Shown here in pieces: positions 23,329-33,896 of a stretch of DNA of 64,000 nucleotides. The first letter of the stretch is position 1; every line of letters starts with the position of its first letter. A program made the translations under genes and the position numbers. The DNA is from Pycnopodia helianthoides (Eukaryota; Echinodermata; Asteroidea; Forcipulatida; Asteriidae): NCBI GenBank assembly GCA_032158295.1, contig CM063254.1, positions 18,242,147-18,306,146 of the forward strand. Direction: 5' to 3'. Under the pieces are notes generated by a model. The model was not told the origin of the DNA, ran no database searches, and worked only from the letters and a program-made list of their open reading frames with translations.

Positions 23329-26300
23329 CTAAGACAGGAGGGGAAATAAATCAAACAGTATATAAATATTACAAAGTTTATTCTGGGTGGACAGTCGATA
23401 TTATAAGTTTGAAATTGTCAAAACGTTACATTTCTCTTAAAAAGCACAGATGTACACACAAAACAAGTACATGTAGAGATACAGCATTTTTTTCACTGAA
23501 CCTTTTTGTGCGTGATATGCTGTTTTTGCAAAATCGGGATATGCTGTTTTTGCACTGACAGTGCAACAAAGACAGATGTCACATTTTTGGGTAAAATTGA
23601 GTTAAAATGTAGAAAAGGCGCTTCATTTTTGTCTGAAATAACTGCCTGTTCTGCTCCACCTGTGTTTGCAGCAGCCAGCCTTGCCTGCTGTTCCATCTTG
23701 TTTTGGACCTCCCTCTTCTCTCGCTCTCTTTTCTGCCGTTGTAGATCTCTAACCTCCTCCATTTCCGCTTGAAGCAGTTGCTCACTTTCGCCGATCTTGT
23801 TTTTTAATTTCTGAAACATTTTATAAAAAAGTGGATTTCCTTCTTTAGGTGGCTTACTTTTTCGCAATCGATAGACAAATGTTTGTTTGATGCCCAACAG
23901 TAAGTGATGCCCTTAACCCTTTAGCGCGCATACCGCCGCAACCGCCCTGCCCGTTACTCCTCAAACCACCCACAACCGCCCGTCCTGTTCCTCCTATATA
24001 TTATGTACGGCGTATTTTTTGAGCCATATTTTTTGCCTCGCTTCAAGATTAGGGAACACACCTGCATTTTGGAGTGCACCGTTTCATTAATGCCTTGGAT
24101 GACTTGAACACCTTGAAGACTGCCCTCAACGTCAACTAGCCGGCCCCTACATAATAAAACAAAGTTTAAGAAAAATAGACTCCAATTACTTTTTTTTCAA
24201 ACTTATATTGTCAGCAGAAAAATTGTAAGCAGTATTTTCTGCTCAAGCAGCTTATGAAATTGGGCCCTAGACCAAATTTCATAGAGCTGCTAAACAAAAT
24301 GGTGATCTTTTTTAACGACATTAAGTGTGATGGAATGACTGTTTTAAGGAGCTATTATTATTGTCATTATTATTGTTAACCTCCATGCAGAACACGGAAG
24401 CCACGGATACGTATTTATACGTGAACAAACAAAAATGATGTCGAATCCGTATCGGTAGACTTGGGAGACCTCTCTATTGTTAGAATACCAAGGACTCTGG
24501 GTTCAATTCCCATGACCGACTTAAAGTATGCTTCGCTTTATAATAAAAAAGTGTAAAAATTCAAGTGAATACCTGAAGTTGTTGAGGATACTACTGTAGA
24601 TCCCTCTCCCCTTGGCCACACTGTTCGTCGTGGTCGACTCTTTATATTCCGAGTGACTCGTATCTCCGAGGTTGACGATCTTAACCGCTACACATTGGAA
24701 CCCCCTGCATTGAAAAATCAAGTAGTCATGGTGTTACTTTGTTTTTTTCGGTGGAGTGTTGGCAGCCGAGCGGTCTAGTTCACCGTACTCGTAATCGGAG
24801 ATCAAAGTGCTTTGAACTCGGACGTGTACTCCCCTTCGATGTACTACCGTACTCGGTCACCTTTGTTCTTGGCGGTATTGGGTACTTGACTGGAAAAGAA
24901 AGCACTTGACTAGAAACACTGGACAATGTTTGGTAATGGTTAATCGGGATCATTTGATTTTTGGCTTGTCTATATTTCCGTTTATGTCGGTAGCAGAGTG
25001 TGGGTTCGAATCCCGGTCGTGGCACGTGTGTCCTTAAAAGCCCTTCACCATAATTGCTTCGTCCTTTGGATTGAACGTAAAGCCGTAGGTCCCGTGTGTT
25101 GTGGAACACACATGAAATAAGACAAGGTCACTAATCATGAAAGAGAAGGGGCTTACCCAGGTGAATCTAGTATGGTTTTGCAATATTTTCTGCTTAAGCA
25201 GCTCTATGAAATTGTGAACCTGGATTGGAGGTGTGTAAGGGTGAGAGGTGACAGGGTACCATACCTGTCCCCTTTGGTCAGCAGTTGGTAGTTGAAGGAA
25301 TGTGTAGACTGGTTCCATGACATACCGGATGTGAAGAGACCGAGTAGGAAGAGGTTCGGGGCGTCTGTGGTGATGGTGTTGAGAAGCGTCTGTGTAGAGT
25401 CGTTTCCCGCATGGAGGGCTCCAATGTGGTGTTTCGTCTGAAGCGATACCAGCCTACCATATGCTGGCGAAGAAAAGGAAACAAAGAGTTGAATGAGTGA
25501 ATGATTTAAAGACAAGGCCACCTTTGGTAATTGTCAAAGACCAGTCTTCTCACTTGGTGTATCTCAACATATGCACAAAATAACAAACCTGTGAAAATTT
25601 GAACTCAATTGGTCGTCGAAGTTGCGAGATATTAATGGAAGAAAAAACACCCTTGTCACCGTGGACGAAGTTGTGTGCTTTCAGATGCTTGATTTCGAGA
25701 CCTCACGCGTGAGGTCTCAAAATCAATTCAAATATTTTACTGAGAAATTACTTCTTTCTCAAAAACTACATTACTTCAGTGGGAGCCGTTTCTCACAATT
25801 TTTTATACTATCAACAGCTCTCCATTGCTCGTTACCAAGTAAGTTTTTATGCTAACAATTATTTTGAGTAATTACCAATAGTGTCCAGTGCCTTTAAAAC
25901 GGTTTATTAACGTTCAAACATTGTAACAAACAGCTGAATTGTGGCCAGAATCCAGAAAAAAGTATGCAGAGCTCTGCTTGAAATATATGACCCATTTATT
26001 CACGTAGCACCGTGTAACAATTTACAAGGTGCTGTGGTGCAATCTACAGCCAACCATACCAGAAAACACCAGGGCCAACCAGACTCTCGATGACAAGTGT
26101 AACTGGTTATTTTTACCCAACACATGTGGACCACCGGCTTTACGTCCCATCTGAAGGACAAAGCAATCATAGTCAAGTCCTCACGGTTATGGTAACCTCA
26201 AAGCCAGATTGCTCAGACTTACTGCAACTGCATTTAAAACTCTTTGAAATAGGATCCTAGCTTTAGGGGTTGTTTTTAGTAACACCTCTGGATTTTTGGA

Positions 26301-29300
26301 TTTCAAGGAGCTTCTGGGAACAGTGTCCTCAGTGCCAGAGAAGCTGATCAAAAACATGATTTCTTTATTTCTGAAGAAAAAAAATCAAAAGTTCTTTCCA
26401 TCCGGCAGACAAAAACAAAGTCTCAGTTCACATAAAAGTCTGACATTTCTCGGCCCTGATTATTGGAGTACTGAACCGCTAACACACACACTGAAATAGA
26501 GCGGCAAGAAGACGAGAAAACGATTCTCCGTCGGATTACCTTGTAATTGTCTTTGAGCATTGATAACAACTTGACTTTATCTGCATGCCCCTTCCTGTCA
26601 GTAGAAACTGAAACAATGAAGAGAAAGGAATTCATTATATACATTCATTGAGGGCGCTGTTTACGTGAGCTGCCACACTTTTTTTCACTCTCTGTATCTG
26701 TGGTTGGTTTAATCCGTTCTACTTAAGAAAGTAGCAGGTGTGACACTATGCTTAAAGGAACATTACAGAATTGGTAAGAAAAAAACTTGTAAAATATACT
26801 TTTTGATCACGGATTTACATAAAACTTAAACAGTCTAATGATGATGATAGTAGAAAACATCCCTTGAAATATTTCTGTCTGAAATGCCATATTTGATGAG
26901 AAATTAATAAACTAATTTTCCGATTGGAGTTTATCGCTCAGTGAGGTTTTATTCATTTGTTTAATCTATGTGATTTCATGCAAATGTGTAATTGATTTTT
27001 CTTTATTTTCTCGTGACCCAGATGGCCGATCGATCTCAAACTTCTACAGGTTTGTCAGTTTATGTATATGGTGGATTACATAAAGTGCTTACACTGCCAG
27101 CAACTGTTTTGTTAGCAAAAACCAATTCTGTAATGTTCCTTTAAGTTTTGGAAAAATTTGTTGAATCGGACAAATACCTTCCTTTTCGCAATGAGAACAT
27201 AGCTGATAAATACCAACTTAGATCAGGCAAGAAACTGGAGCTTGTCATACCAAAGCGTAAAACCGAGCGCTCCAAAAGATTACTTTTCCTTCACTGGTTA
27301 GAATTTTTAAACGACTTCGTATTTATGTTTGTTTTGGAATGTTTTTGGCTCCTTTTGCAGTTTGGTGGCCTTCATTTGTATTGTTCAATTTTGATCCTCT
27401 TTTTAAACTTTTTAGTTATTGCATTGTTATATTGCCTTTAAAACATTTGTAAATTTGAATGTTTTTTACAATAAACCATATATATATTTGTTTTCAATGA
27501 GTGATTATATTTTGCTATATTGTATGAATAGAATGCATTCTATATTTGTTTTATATACCTCGAACATAGATCCTTGTCTAACACAGATTGAACCCCGTCA
27601 CAGCGTGCAACAATTGTATAATGTAGGAACTGAAAACCCAATTTTAAATGCAAGGCTCCGTCTGAGGTGGGATTCGAACCGGGGTCCACGTAAGTGAAAG
27701 GCAGGGCACGATACCACTGACTAACCCAACCCGATACACCCAACCTCTACAAACTAATCAAGCTGAAATTCCTTACCTGTGTGGTTCAGAGCAAGCAAAG
27801 TGCGAATAAACATCTGAGAAAAGAGAAAGAAACACACACACAAAAAGATTACAGCAAAAAAACATCATACATAAACAAAAACTCAAAACAGAAACTTCTT
27901 CATCTGAGAGTTTACTTTATATAAAACTTAATTATTGTTATATCTTTCTGGTTGTGCAACCAAGGAACCCTCAAAAGCGACTAGCACTGTGTGACCTGTA
28001 GGCCTGAAGGTACCGGCGTAGAGAATAGGTTTTAAAGACATGTCAGTTTTTTTTGTGGAAGGAAGTGCGCAAACTTGTAGCCTAGCACCAATATTCCTTG
28101 CAAGTATGTCCAGCTGAAAAAAACTGCCATGTATTATCCCCAACAATCAATTCCTTTTTTTTTTTATTCTCCCAAATCCATGAGAATCTTAAAACACATA
28201 GTAGACTCAACAGCAGCACCTTTGGACCCCGATATGCCTACTCCAATAGCCAGGTCCATGTGGCGTGTCGTGGCCGAGCGGATAAGAACACCGGACTCAA
28301 GCTCTGGTGTTTCTGATCGGCAGAGTGTGGGTTCGAGTCCCAGTCGTGACACTTGTGTCCTTAAGCATGTCACTTAACCATTATTGCTTCGTCCTGCGGA
28401 TGGGCGTAAAGCCGTAGGTCCCGTGTGTTGTGTAATGTACGTAAAAGAACCCAGTTACACTTATCGCTAAGAGAAGGGGTTCGCCCCGGTGTTTCTGGTT
28501 TGATTGGCTGCATATTGCGCCACAGCACCTGGTAAACCATTTCATGATGCTACATGTATGTAAAGGGAAAAGGGCCCCATACTTCAAAACGTAGCTCCAC
28601 ATTATACCTTGCAGGAAAAATACTGAGCGCTTTGAGACACCCATCGGACTGATAAAGCGCTATATAAGAACTGCGTATTATTATTATTATTATTATGTGT
28701 GGTTGGTTTCACTGTTCAGTGCTGAGCAAGTTTAAGTGCGCACATTATTAGTCAACCCAAGGTTGACCACTGACTAGCATAGACATGCGCAGTGACATAC
28801 TCACTCAAATGACTCGTTTGGAAGTCTAGTCAACCATCGGTACAGTATTCAACACTTCCATTGCCTTTTGCCATTTTGCTACAGTGTCACTGGTTCCCAT
28901 CTGCACTTTGCACGGGTAAGCAGGGTTTGCCCTTAGCTTTCTTTATGACTGGCCAGCAGGACCAGTTAGCTTGTCATTTCAATGGTCTGTCAGCTTTTTT
29001 GCTGGTCCTTATTGCAATGCTTTTCAACACTGAATCAGCCAGCCGGACCACTTGGAGTGACTTTTACTGGTCCACAGGTGTTTAAACTGGCATTTGGCCA
29101 GTGGACCACTGTTAAAGGAACATTACAGAATTGGTTTTTGCTAACAAAACAGTTGCTGGCAGTGTAAGCACTTTATGTAATCCACCATATACATAAACTG
29201 ACAAACCTGTAGAAGTTTGAGATCAATCGGCATCTGGGTCACGAGAAAATAGTGAAAAACCGGTTACACATTTGCATGAAATCATATAGATTCAACAAAT

Positions 29301-32300
29301 GAATAAAACGCTCACTGAGCGATAAACTCAAATCGGAAAATTTGTTTATTCATTTCTCATCAAATATGGCATTTCAGACAGAAATATTTCAAGGGAAGTT
29401 TTCTACTATCATCATCATTACTGTGTAAGTTTTATGTAAATCTGTGATCAAAAAGTATATTCTACAAGTTTTTTTCTTACCAATTCTGTAATGTTCCTTT
29501 ATGGGACAATGCTGGTTAGCATGAAACAAGGCTACCGAGACCACAATAGAAAACATGGTCCCGAGGCTGGTTCCAAATGGTCTACCACTGTAGTCAACCA
29601 ATGGTCGACCAGCCTGGGTTTGAGTCAAAATAGCCGATGCACTGTGGATGGTTGCCTGGTGGGGTTTGGAGGTAAATTTACTTACTGATTGATATATTTT
29701 CTATCTTTCTGGTAATCTGTGAATCACTGATATCGGTGTTTGTTTTACGTACAATCTCCCCGAACAGAAAACCTTCCTGTAGAAATAAAACAACAATTTA
29801 ACATATAAAATGTTAAGATCAAAAATACTTCAAAATTGTAAAATTGTTGTCCAAAAATGAACTGTGAGAACATTGCGCCTGAAAAAAATACCAGTCTCTG
29901 TGGCTCTTCAGTAAAACAGGAATGTAATTTTAGGAGTAATGTGAGCAATACAGGGGTGAGATTGTATGAAAAATAACAACCCTGAAAATTGGATAACACT
30001 ACAGTGTTCTCATGGTCTGGAGCTAAGCAACCCCTGAATTGACAGGAAGTTACATTTCAGAGGTTTACAGACCAAGGGTTCTGCCCACAGTGCCATAAAA
30101 CCCGCCCGACACTCAGGATTCCCCAACCACCACTGGCAGAATTTTCTCTTGTCTCCGACAACCACACATTTTCCAAATATTTAATTTAAACTTGCAATTT
30201 TCTTTCAAAAGTTTTCAACGAAATGTTAAATTCGGTCAAAAATAGTATCAAAAGCCATACATTTTTAGTACTTCTTTGGTTTGAGTCTATTTTTATAATC
30301 TACTGTGTGACTAATCCATCTCGCAGAGGTTCCCAGGGAAACATTTTCCACCACTATTAAGAAATCCGGGGCAAAACCGGTGTGTAAATTAAAACAGAAA
30401 TCTGCAGGTTGTGCCACAACAAGGGCCGAGTCGTTCATCCCTGTGATGGCAGTTTTGTTTAGTAAACCAGAAGGTGGGGGGAATTAAATTAAGTGAAAAA
30501 TCCCAAAATCAGGAAAAAAAATCCTGACAAATCTCATGGCAGCAATCACAATACAAGTTTTTTATCTTTCTATAATTCTTCACTGAACTACCCTCCTCCG
30601 ACAGTCATCAGTGTCTTAGTTCTCCAAGAAACTATCGCTGAACATCAACTTGATCAAAACAGTCTCTAAACTCTAGCCCAGCACCATGCCAACTCCTGTG
30701 GGGTGCAGTTTTGATCATTTTAATGGAGTCTGTTTCAAACAGTACTCCAGAAACAATTGAGACTCTGCAAACAGGTACCCGCTGCTAAAACATAGGATTC
30801 AAACTGCCTCTAGTACCGGGCAATCTCGGTGGTCTAGTTGGTAAGACATCTGCTCTAAGAATGCCAAAGGTTGTGGGTTCAAATCCCACCCAATGCCTGT
30901 GGATATTTTTCACAGAACTCGGAGAAGTGCCGAGTATACAGTGCTTTACACACATCGGTGAACGGGTAAAACCAAAAAATATTCTACAAGCAGAGTTTGT
31001 ACCTGTAGATGTCTTATTAGTATTTTAGCTCTCTTGGCTGCAGCTGTCCCATGAAACGGCTATTGAATTGTGTTCCAGCCTACCCCTCAGTGAGAGTGAC
31101 GTATTTTGAAATTGCATTTTACATTGTGCATTTTGTGGGTCCATTAAAAAAATGTCAAAATTTAAATTGCCGCAATCTTCCATACAACTAGAACTAGCAC
31201 CGGGGCGAACCCGGCCTCCCACCTATCCTACATGATACATCCCCCGTGTCTCTTCACAAGGTCAGACTAGAGTCAAAACTACAACTTGTACTAAAGCAAC
31301 AACCAGGGAAGTGAGCAAAATGAAATAGATTATTTGCAATAACTTTTTCTTAAGGTTAGTAATTTCAACAGCCAAAGGCAAAGCACTGGAGGGTAAGCCG
31401 ACACACCAAATAAACTAAACTGCGGACCCGCCCCTATTACTGCAATACTGTAATACTAGTAATGTGATGCGCCCCCAATCACCGTACGAATCCGATGTTT
31501 TTGTAAGTTGCAGTCCACGTAGATTGGTAGTTGCGATAATCGTAACCCTCCATCCTCCCGACGGTCGGAGACCGGAGGGTTACGAGTCATGCAGTGCAAA
31601 AAAGTGGCGAAATAAAAATTTCGACTATTTTGGTCAGACTAGTCACCAGATTTACAAAATTGTTACCACTTTAAAAAAACATGACACACATTCTAAAAAC
31701 ATGGATGTGATCATCAATGTGTCATGAATCCATTCGTATTACTCAAAACATCATTGAGAAAATATTTAAAGAAAAAAAGACAAAAACTTACCAGAGACTG
31801 AGCGAAATTTTCATGATGCGTAGACAATCTCAGGTCCGGTTTTCGAACCTCGCGATTCGTGACCTAGCAACATCTCGACCAATCAGCGTAAGCAAACTCG
31901 TCGTTGAGCGCATTTTGTTGAGTTGCACAATCACAGGATATTTATGAGGAAAAATTTACAGATTGAGCGCGCATTCTGGAAAGCTGTTCCTGCAATTAAT
32001 CAGCGCAAACTGCAAATAGCGCAAATCCGTTAAATACATTAACTGCGTGCACGCACAGTCGCACACGAGACGATCGCCACGCCTACACAACGGTTTGGTT
32101 TACGCTGATTGGTTGATGTAGGGGAAGTGCGGTCCATGGACATTTCGGTCAGTTTCTGGTAAGTTTTTGTTCGTTTTTTCTTCAAATAATTTTTCATCGA
32201 TGTTTAGAGTGTTATGAATGGATTCATTATACCTTGAAGATCAAATCCATGTTCTTAGAATGTGTGTCATGTTTTTTGAAAGGGGTAACAATTGGGCAAA

Positions 32301-32631
32301 TCTGGTGACTAGTCTGACCAAAATAGTCGAAATTTTTATTTCGCCACTTTTTTGCACTGCATGACTCGTAACCCTCCGGTCTCCGACCGTCGGGAGGATG
32401 GAGGGTTACGATTATCGCAACTAGTAGATTGGATGCATGTGTGGCCAATTATAGTGGTTAACGTCAAGCCCAGCCCTTACCATAACCCCATCAAATAACC
32501 CTCCATCGTGTACAAGATGTTCGAAATAAATACACACAAACCTGGTCACCAATGCAGCTAGCATGATCTAGAAAGAGTGAACTCCATACACATCCACTGA
32601 CATTGACAACTACGGTACTGGAGGCCGCCAT
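22760..32631 (-). CDS. ABRAXAS1: ABRAXAS1-like BRCA1-A complex scaffold
   Basis: Abraxas is the MPN-domain scaffold that holds BRCC36 (K63 deubiquitinase) in the nuclear BRCA1-A DNA-damage complex. Exons on the - strand: 32631-32542, 29776-29686, 27813-27777, 26607-26540, 25463-25265, 24704-24573, 24146-24062, 23810-23660 and 23328-22760. Exon 2 reads EGFLFGEIV...ISDSQ and exon 5 VGWYRFRRN, both hallmark Abraxas MPN segments. Exons 7-8 form the coiled coil (KIGESEQLLQ...). The last exon is Ser/Pro-rich and ends SASPTF, identical over the last four residues to the human BRCT-binding phospho-motif. The total is at least 470 aa (human 409). Two problems: a one-base frame break in the 25265-25463 exon, and one short exon unresolved between 27813 and 29686. 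ABRAXAS2/ABRO1 lacks the SPxF tail, which favours the ABRAXAS1 type. Confidence 0.93.
23329..23659 (-). other. ABRAXAS last intron
   Basis: 331-bp intron. A direct repeat of GATATGCTGTTTTTGCA near 23515-23555 is the only structure seen. Confidence 0.6.
23660..23810 (-). CDS. ABRAXAS1: ABRAXAS exon (coiled coil)
   Basis: 151 bp, acceptor ATGTTTCAG, donor GTGGAG, phase 1. It is Glu/Arg/Gln/Lys-rich with heptad spacing (KIGESEQLLQAEMEEVRDLQ), matching KKVEDSEQAVDKLVKDV. In Abraxas this coiled coil pairs with BRCC36. Confidence 0.9.
24062..24146 (-). CDS. ABRAXAS1: ABRAXAS exon (start of coiled coil)
   Basis: 85 bp, acceptor TTATGTAG, donor GTGTGT. VEGSLQGVQVIQGINETVH aligns with the EDGSLKEVHKINEMY segment. 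Confidence 0.9.
24573..24704 (-). CDS. ABRAXAS1: ABRAXAS exon (NLG block)
   Basis: 132 bp, acceptor AATGCAG, donor GTATTC. AVKIVNLGDTSHSEYK aligns with the VPLVVANLGMSEQLGYK segment of the family. Confidence 0.9.
24968..25130 (+). mobile_element. tRNA-derived SINE fragment
   Basis: GTGTGGGTTCGAATCCCGGTC (B box), the GTGTCCTTAAAAGC body, and GTAAAGCCGTAGGTCCCGTG, shared with the fuller SINE at 28262-28696. The A-box half (AGCCGAGCGGTCTAGTTCACC) lies separately near 24763-24783. Confidence 0.7.
25265..25463 (-). CDS. ABRAXAS1: ABRAXAS exon (VGWYRFRR) with one-base frame break
   Basis: Acceptor TTCGCCAG, donor GTATGG. The first part reads HMVGWYRFRRNTTLEPSMRE in the frame given by the preceding exon. 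The second part reads APNLFLLGLFTSG and STHSFNYQLLTKGDR in another frame, which is the one that joins the next exon. The exon is 199 bp where the phases require 2 mod 3, so it is one base short. The break lies near 25383-25400. Confidence 0.9.
25510..25893 (+). mobile_element. TTAA-flanked MITE family B
   Basis: TTAA at 25506-25509 and 25894-25897. The ends are AGACAAGGCCACCTTTGGTA and, inverted, TACCAATAGTGTCCAGTGCCT. It holds GTCAAAGACCAGT and an internal palindrome GAGACCTCACGCGTGAGGTCTC. Best-preserved family B copy here, in an ABRAXAS intron. Confidence 0.8.
25894..26539 (-). other. ABRAXAS intron remainder
   Basis: About 650 bp with nothing recognised. A short A/T-rich stretch gives a meaningless 67-codon open frame. 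Confidence 0.5.
26540..26607 (-). CDS. ABRAXAS1: ABRAXAS exon (MPN helix)
   Basis: 68 bp, acceptor TTGTTTCAG, donor GTAATC. VKLLSMLKDNYK aligns with the ALKKILSNVKKN helix and leads in phase 0 into the VGWYRFRR exon. Confidence 0.85.
26756..27140 (-). mobile_element. TTAA-flanked MITE family A, copy 3
   Basis: TTAA at 26752-26755 and 27141-27144. Same orientation as copy 2, in an ABRAXAS intron. Confidence 0.85.
27145..27776 (-). other. ABRAXAS intron, A/T-rich
   Basis: A/T-rich stretch with no recognised gene. It ends with a tRNA-like SINE fragment on the - strand near 27640-27730. Confidence 0.5.
27640..27730 (-). mobile_element. tRNA-like SINE head
   Basis: On the - strand, GGTTAGTCAGTGGTATCGTG (A-box-like) is followed by CCCCGGTTCGAATCCCACC (B box). 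The stems do not close, so I call it a SINE head, not a tRNA gene. Confidence 0.5.
27777..27813 (-). CDS. ABRAXAS1: ABRAXAS short exon
   Basis: 37 bp with strong splice sites (CTTTTCTCAG and GTAAGG). The end phase matches the next exon, giving ...LALNHTGVSTD at the position of LFSFYNSSGEVNE. Its start phase (0) does not match exon 2 (phase 1), so another small exon must lie between them. Confidence 0.7.
28262..28696 (+). mobile_element. tRNA-derived SINE, near full length
   Basis: A Leu/Ser-tRNA-like head (GTCGTGGCCGAGCGGATAAG and GTGGGTTCGAGTCCCAGTCG), a body with CTTGTGTCCTTAAGCATGTC and GTAAAGCCGTAGGTCCCGTG, a 3' part with GATAAAGCGCTATATAAG, and a TATTATTATTATTATTAT tail. It sits in an ABRAXAS intron opposite to the gene. 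Confidence 0.85.
29116..29498 (+). mobile_element. TTAA-flanked MITE family A, copy 4
   Basis: TTAA at 29112-29115; the right flank is TTAT (29499-29502), one base off. Opposite orientation to copy 3, 2 kb away in the same gene. Confidence 0.85.
29686..29776 (-). CDS. ABRAXAS1: ABRAXAS coding exon 2
   Basis: Acceptor TTTCTACAG, donor GTAAGT, leaving in phase 1. It encodes EGFLFGEIVRK and DISDSQ, the conserved EGFLLGE...ITDSQ block of Abraxas proteins. Confidence 0.93.
30822..30905 (+). mobile_element. tRNA-like SINE head
   Basis: CTCGGTGGTCTAGTTGGTAAG (A box) and GGGTTCAAATCCCACCC (B box) are good RNA polymerase III promoter matches with about tRNA spacing. The acceptor arm pairs only partly and a non-tRNA body follows, so it is most likely a SINE or tRNA pseudogene. 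Confidence 0.5.
31528..32423. repeat. Fold-back: long inverted repeat, arms about 290 bp
   Basis: Left arm 31528-31820 and right arm 32133-32423 are inverted copies with few mismatches. Weaker pairing continues inward to about 31905 and 32075. Each outer end is itself a hairpin (CGTAACCCTCC...GGAGGGTTACG). Each inner part has a mirrored ATG followed 23 bp later by a GTAAGT donor, and a CCAATCAGCG box. The translated open frames in the arms are mirror copies and are not supported as genes. Confidence 0.9.
32542..32631 (-). CDS. ABRAXAS1: ABRAXAS coding exon 1
   Basis: 30 codons from ATG at 32631 (MAASSTVVVNVSGCVWSSLF...), with a phase 0 donor GTTTGT. It fits the SGFVLGALAF-type start of the MPN domain. 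Confidence 0.85.
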
Positions 32632-33527
32632 GATGGAAAATACAACTTCCTTTTTGGTCTCGCTCCCGACTCCGAGACGGGATCACCTCGTATGTGTAAA
32701 CACACCAAACAGTCTGGCCCCCAGAATCAAGTGCGAAAGAGATCACAATAAGAGCGCCATCAACGTCGGTGAAACAAAGTAATTAGGCGGCCTACACACA
32801 GTCTGTAATGAGTCAAATAGTTTGCTACCAAGGCAACTCTAAAAATAGGAAACAAGACGTTCTTTTCACGATTTTTGTTTTCGTTTTCTTGTTATTACCT
32901 TGTCTTTTTCTTTACTTACAGTTTCATTTTTGGTTGATATACGAGGACATGCAAGAATTAACGGCAGGGTATATTTTTGGCTCCACATAAAATGACCATA
33001 AAAACGTATTTGGTAAAAGAGCACTGGAGAGCCGTTGATTAAATAAAAGATTATTAGAATTGACCCCCCCCCCTTTGACGTAATGCAGTTTTAGAGAAAA
33101 AGCTAATTTTAAAAAAAAATATTGAAGGAATTAAGCCATTCCAGGATACTGGTCTTTGACAATTACCAAAAGTATACCTTGCCTTTAATCTTTAACCATC
33201 AAACTGCAGAACGAAAACTTATAGGCCCTTGTAGTATAACAATATTAATAATAATAGCAATCGCATTCTTTTTATATAGTCCCTAAAATTACAATAAATT
33301 TAAATGCAGCATTAGGTTTATTCTGTGGAAGTTCTTATATTCTCTTCTGTTAACTAATCAAAACATCAAGCAGAAAGAATGTACCCCATTCGTCTAACAA
33401 ACGGCGCATTCTTACCAGAGCCCAAAATTATAAAATGTTTATTTCAGGACTGGGGTAGACCCTTATGGCCTTGGGCATAAATAAACCATGTAGGCTGGTA
33501 TCTGGTATCCCATATATCTAATTTTAA

Positions 33528-33884
33528 GGTAGTGTTTATACTTTTGGTAAATTTTCAAAGACCAGTATCCTCACTTGGTTTATTTCAACATTACGCATAA
33601 AATAACAAACATGTGAAAATTTGGGCTCAATTGGTCATCAACGTTGCAAGAAAAAAAAAACCTTGTTGCATAGAATTGTGTGTTTTCAAACGCCTGAAAA
33701 GGGCTTCATGCCTGAAGCCTTTCACAGATTCAAGTTTTTGTGGCTCTTTCTTTGAAACTACGTTACTTCAAAGAGGGGGGAGGGGCGTTTCCAACAATGG
33801 TTTATAACATCAACAGCTCCACACCAGTGCTCTTTACCAAGTAACTTTTACTTGTGAAGTAATAACTAAAAGTATACCCTGCCT
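33528..33884 (+). mobile_element. TTAA-flanked MITE family B
   Basis: TTAA at 33524-33527 and 33885-33888. Ends are AGGTAGTGTTTATACTTTTGG and, inverted, AAAGTATACCCTGCCT. It holds CAAAGACCAGTATCCTCAC. Confidence 0.75.
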
Positions 33885-33896
33885 TTAACGTCAATA

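Larger units (their letters stand above)
24147..25264 (-). other. ABRAXAS introns with SINE and tRNA-like pieces
   Basis: Apart from exon 24573-24704: 24147-24572 holds a GGGCCC-family fragment and a tRNA-like B-box segment (near 24452-24520). 24705-25264 holds SINE pieces. Confidence 0.55.
29777..32541 (-). other. ABRAXAS intron 1
   Basis: 2.8-kb intron. 29777-30800 shows nothing I recognise. 30822-30905 is tRNA-like. 31528-32423 is a long fold-back. Confidence 0.6.

Noticed and set aside
28081..28112. Candidate for the missing ABRAXAS exon (acceptor TTTTTTTCAG then CTGGACATACTTGCAAG)
   Set aside because: No GT donor gives the required length, and reading on meets a stop in the required frame.
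30822..30905. tRNA gene
   Set aside because: A and B boxes are good but the acceptor and anticodon arms do not close, and a SINE-like body follows. The same holds for 24452-24520, 27640-27730 and 28262-28350.
31780..31800. Possible U1 snRNA from the ACTTACC word in the fold-back
   Set aside because: Beyond ACTTACC nothing matches U1. The word is better read as a splice donor on the other strand.
31464..32448. Two similar open frames of about 70-87 codons on opposite strands
   Set aside because: They are the two arms of one inverted repeat read in mirror orientation. The shared peptide reflects the DNA palindrome, not a gene pair.
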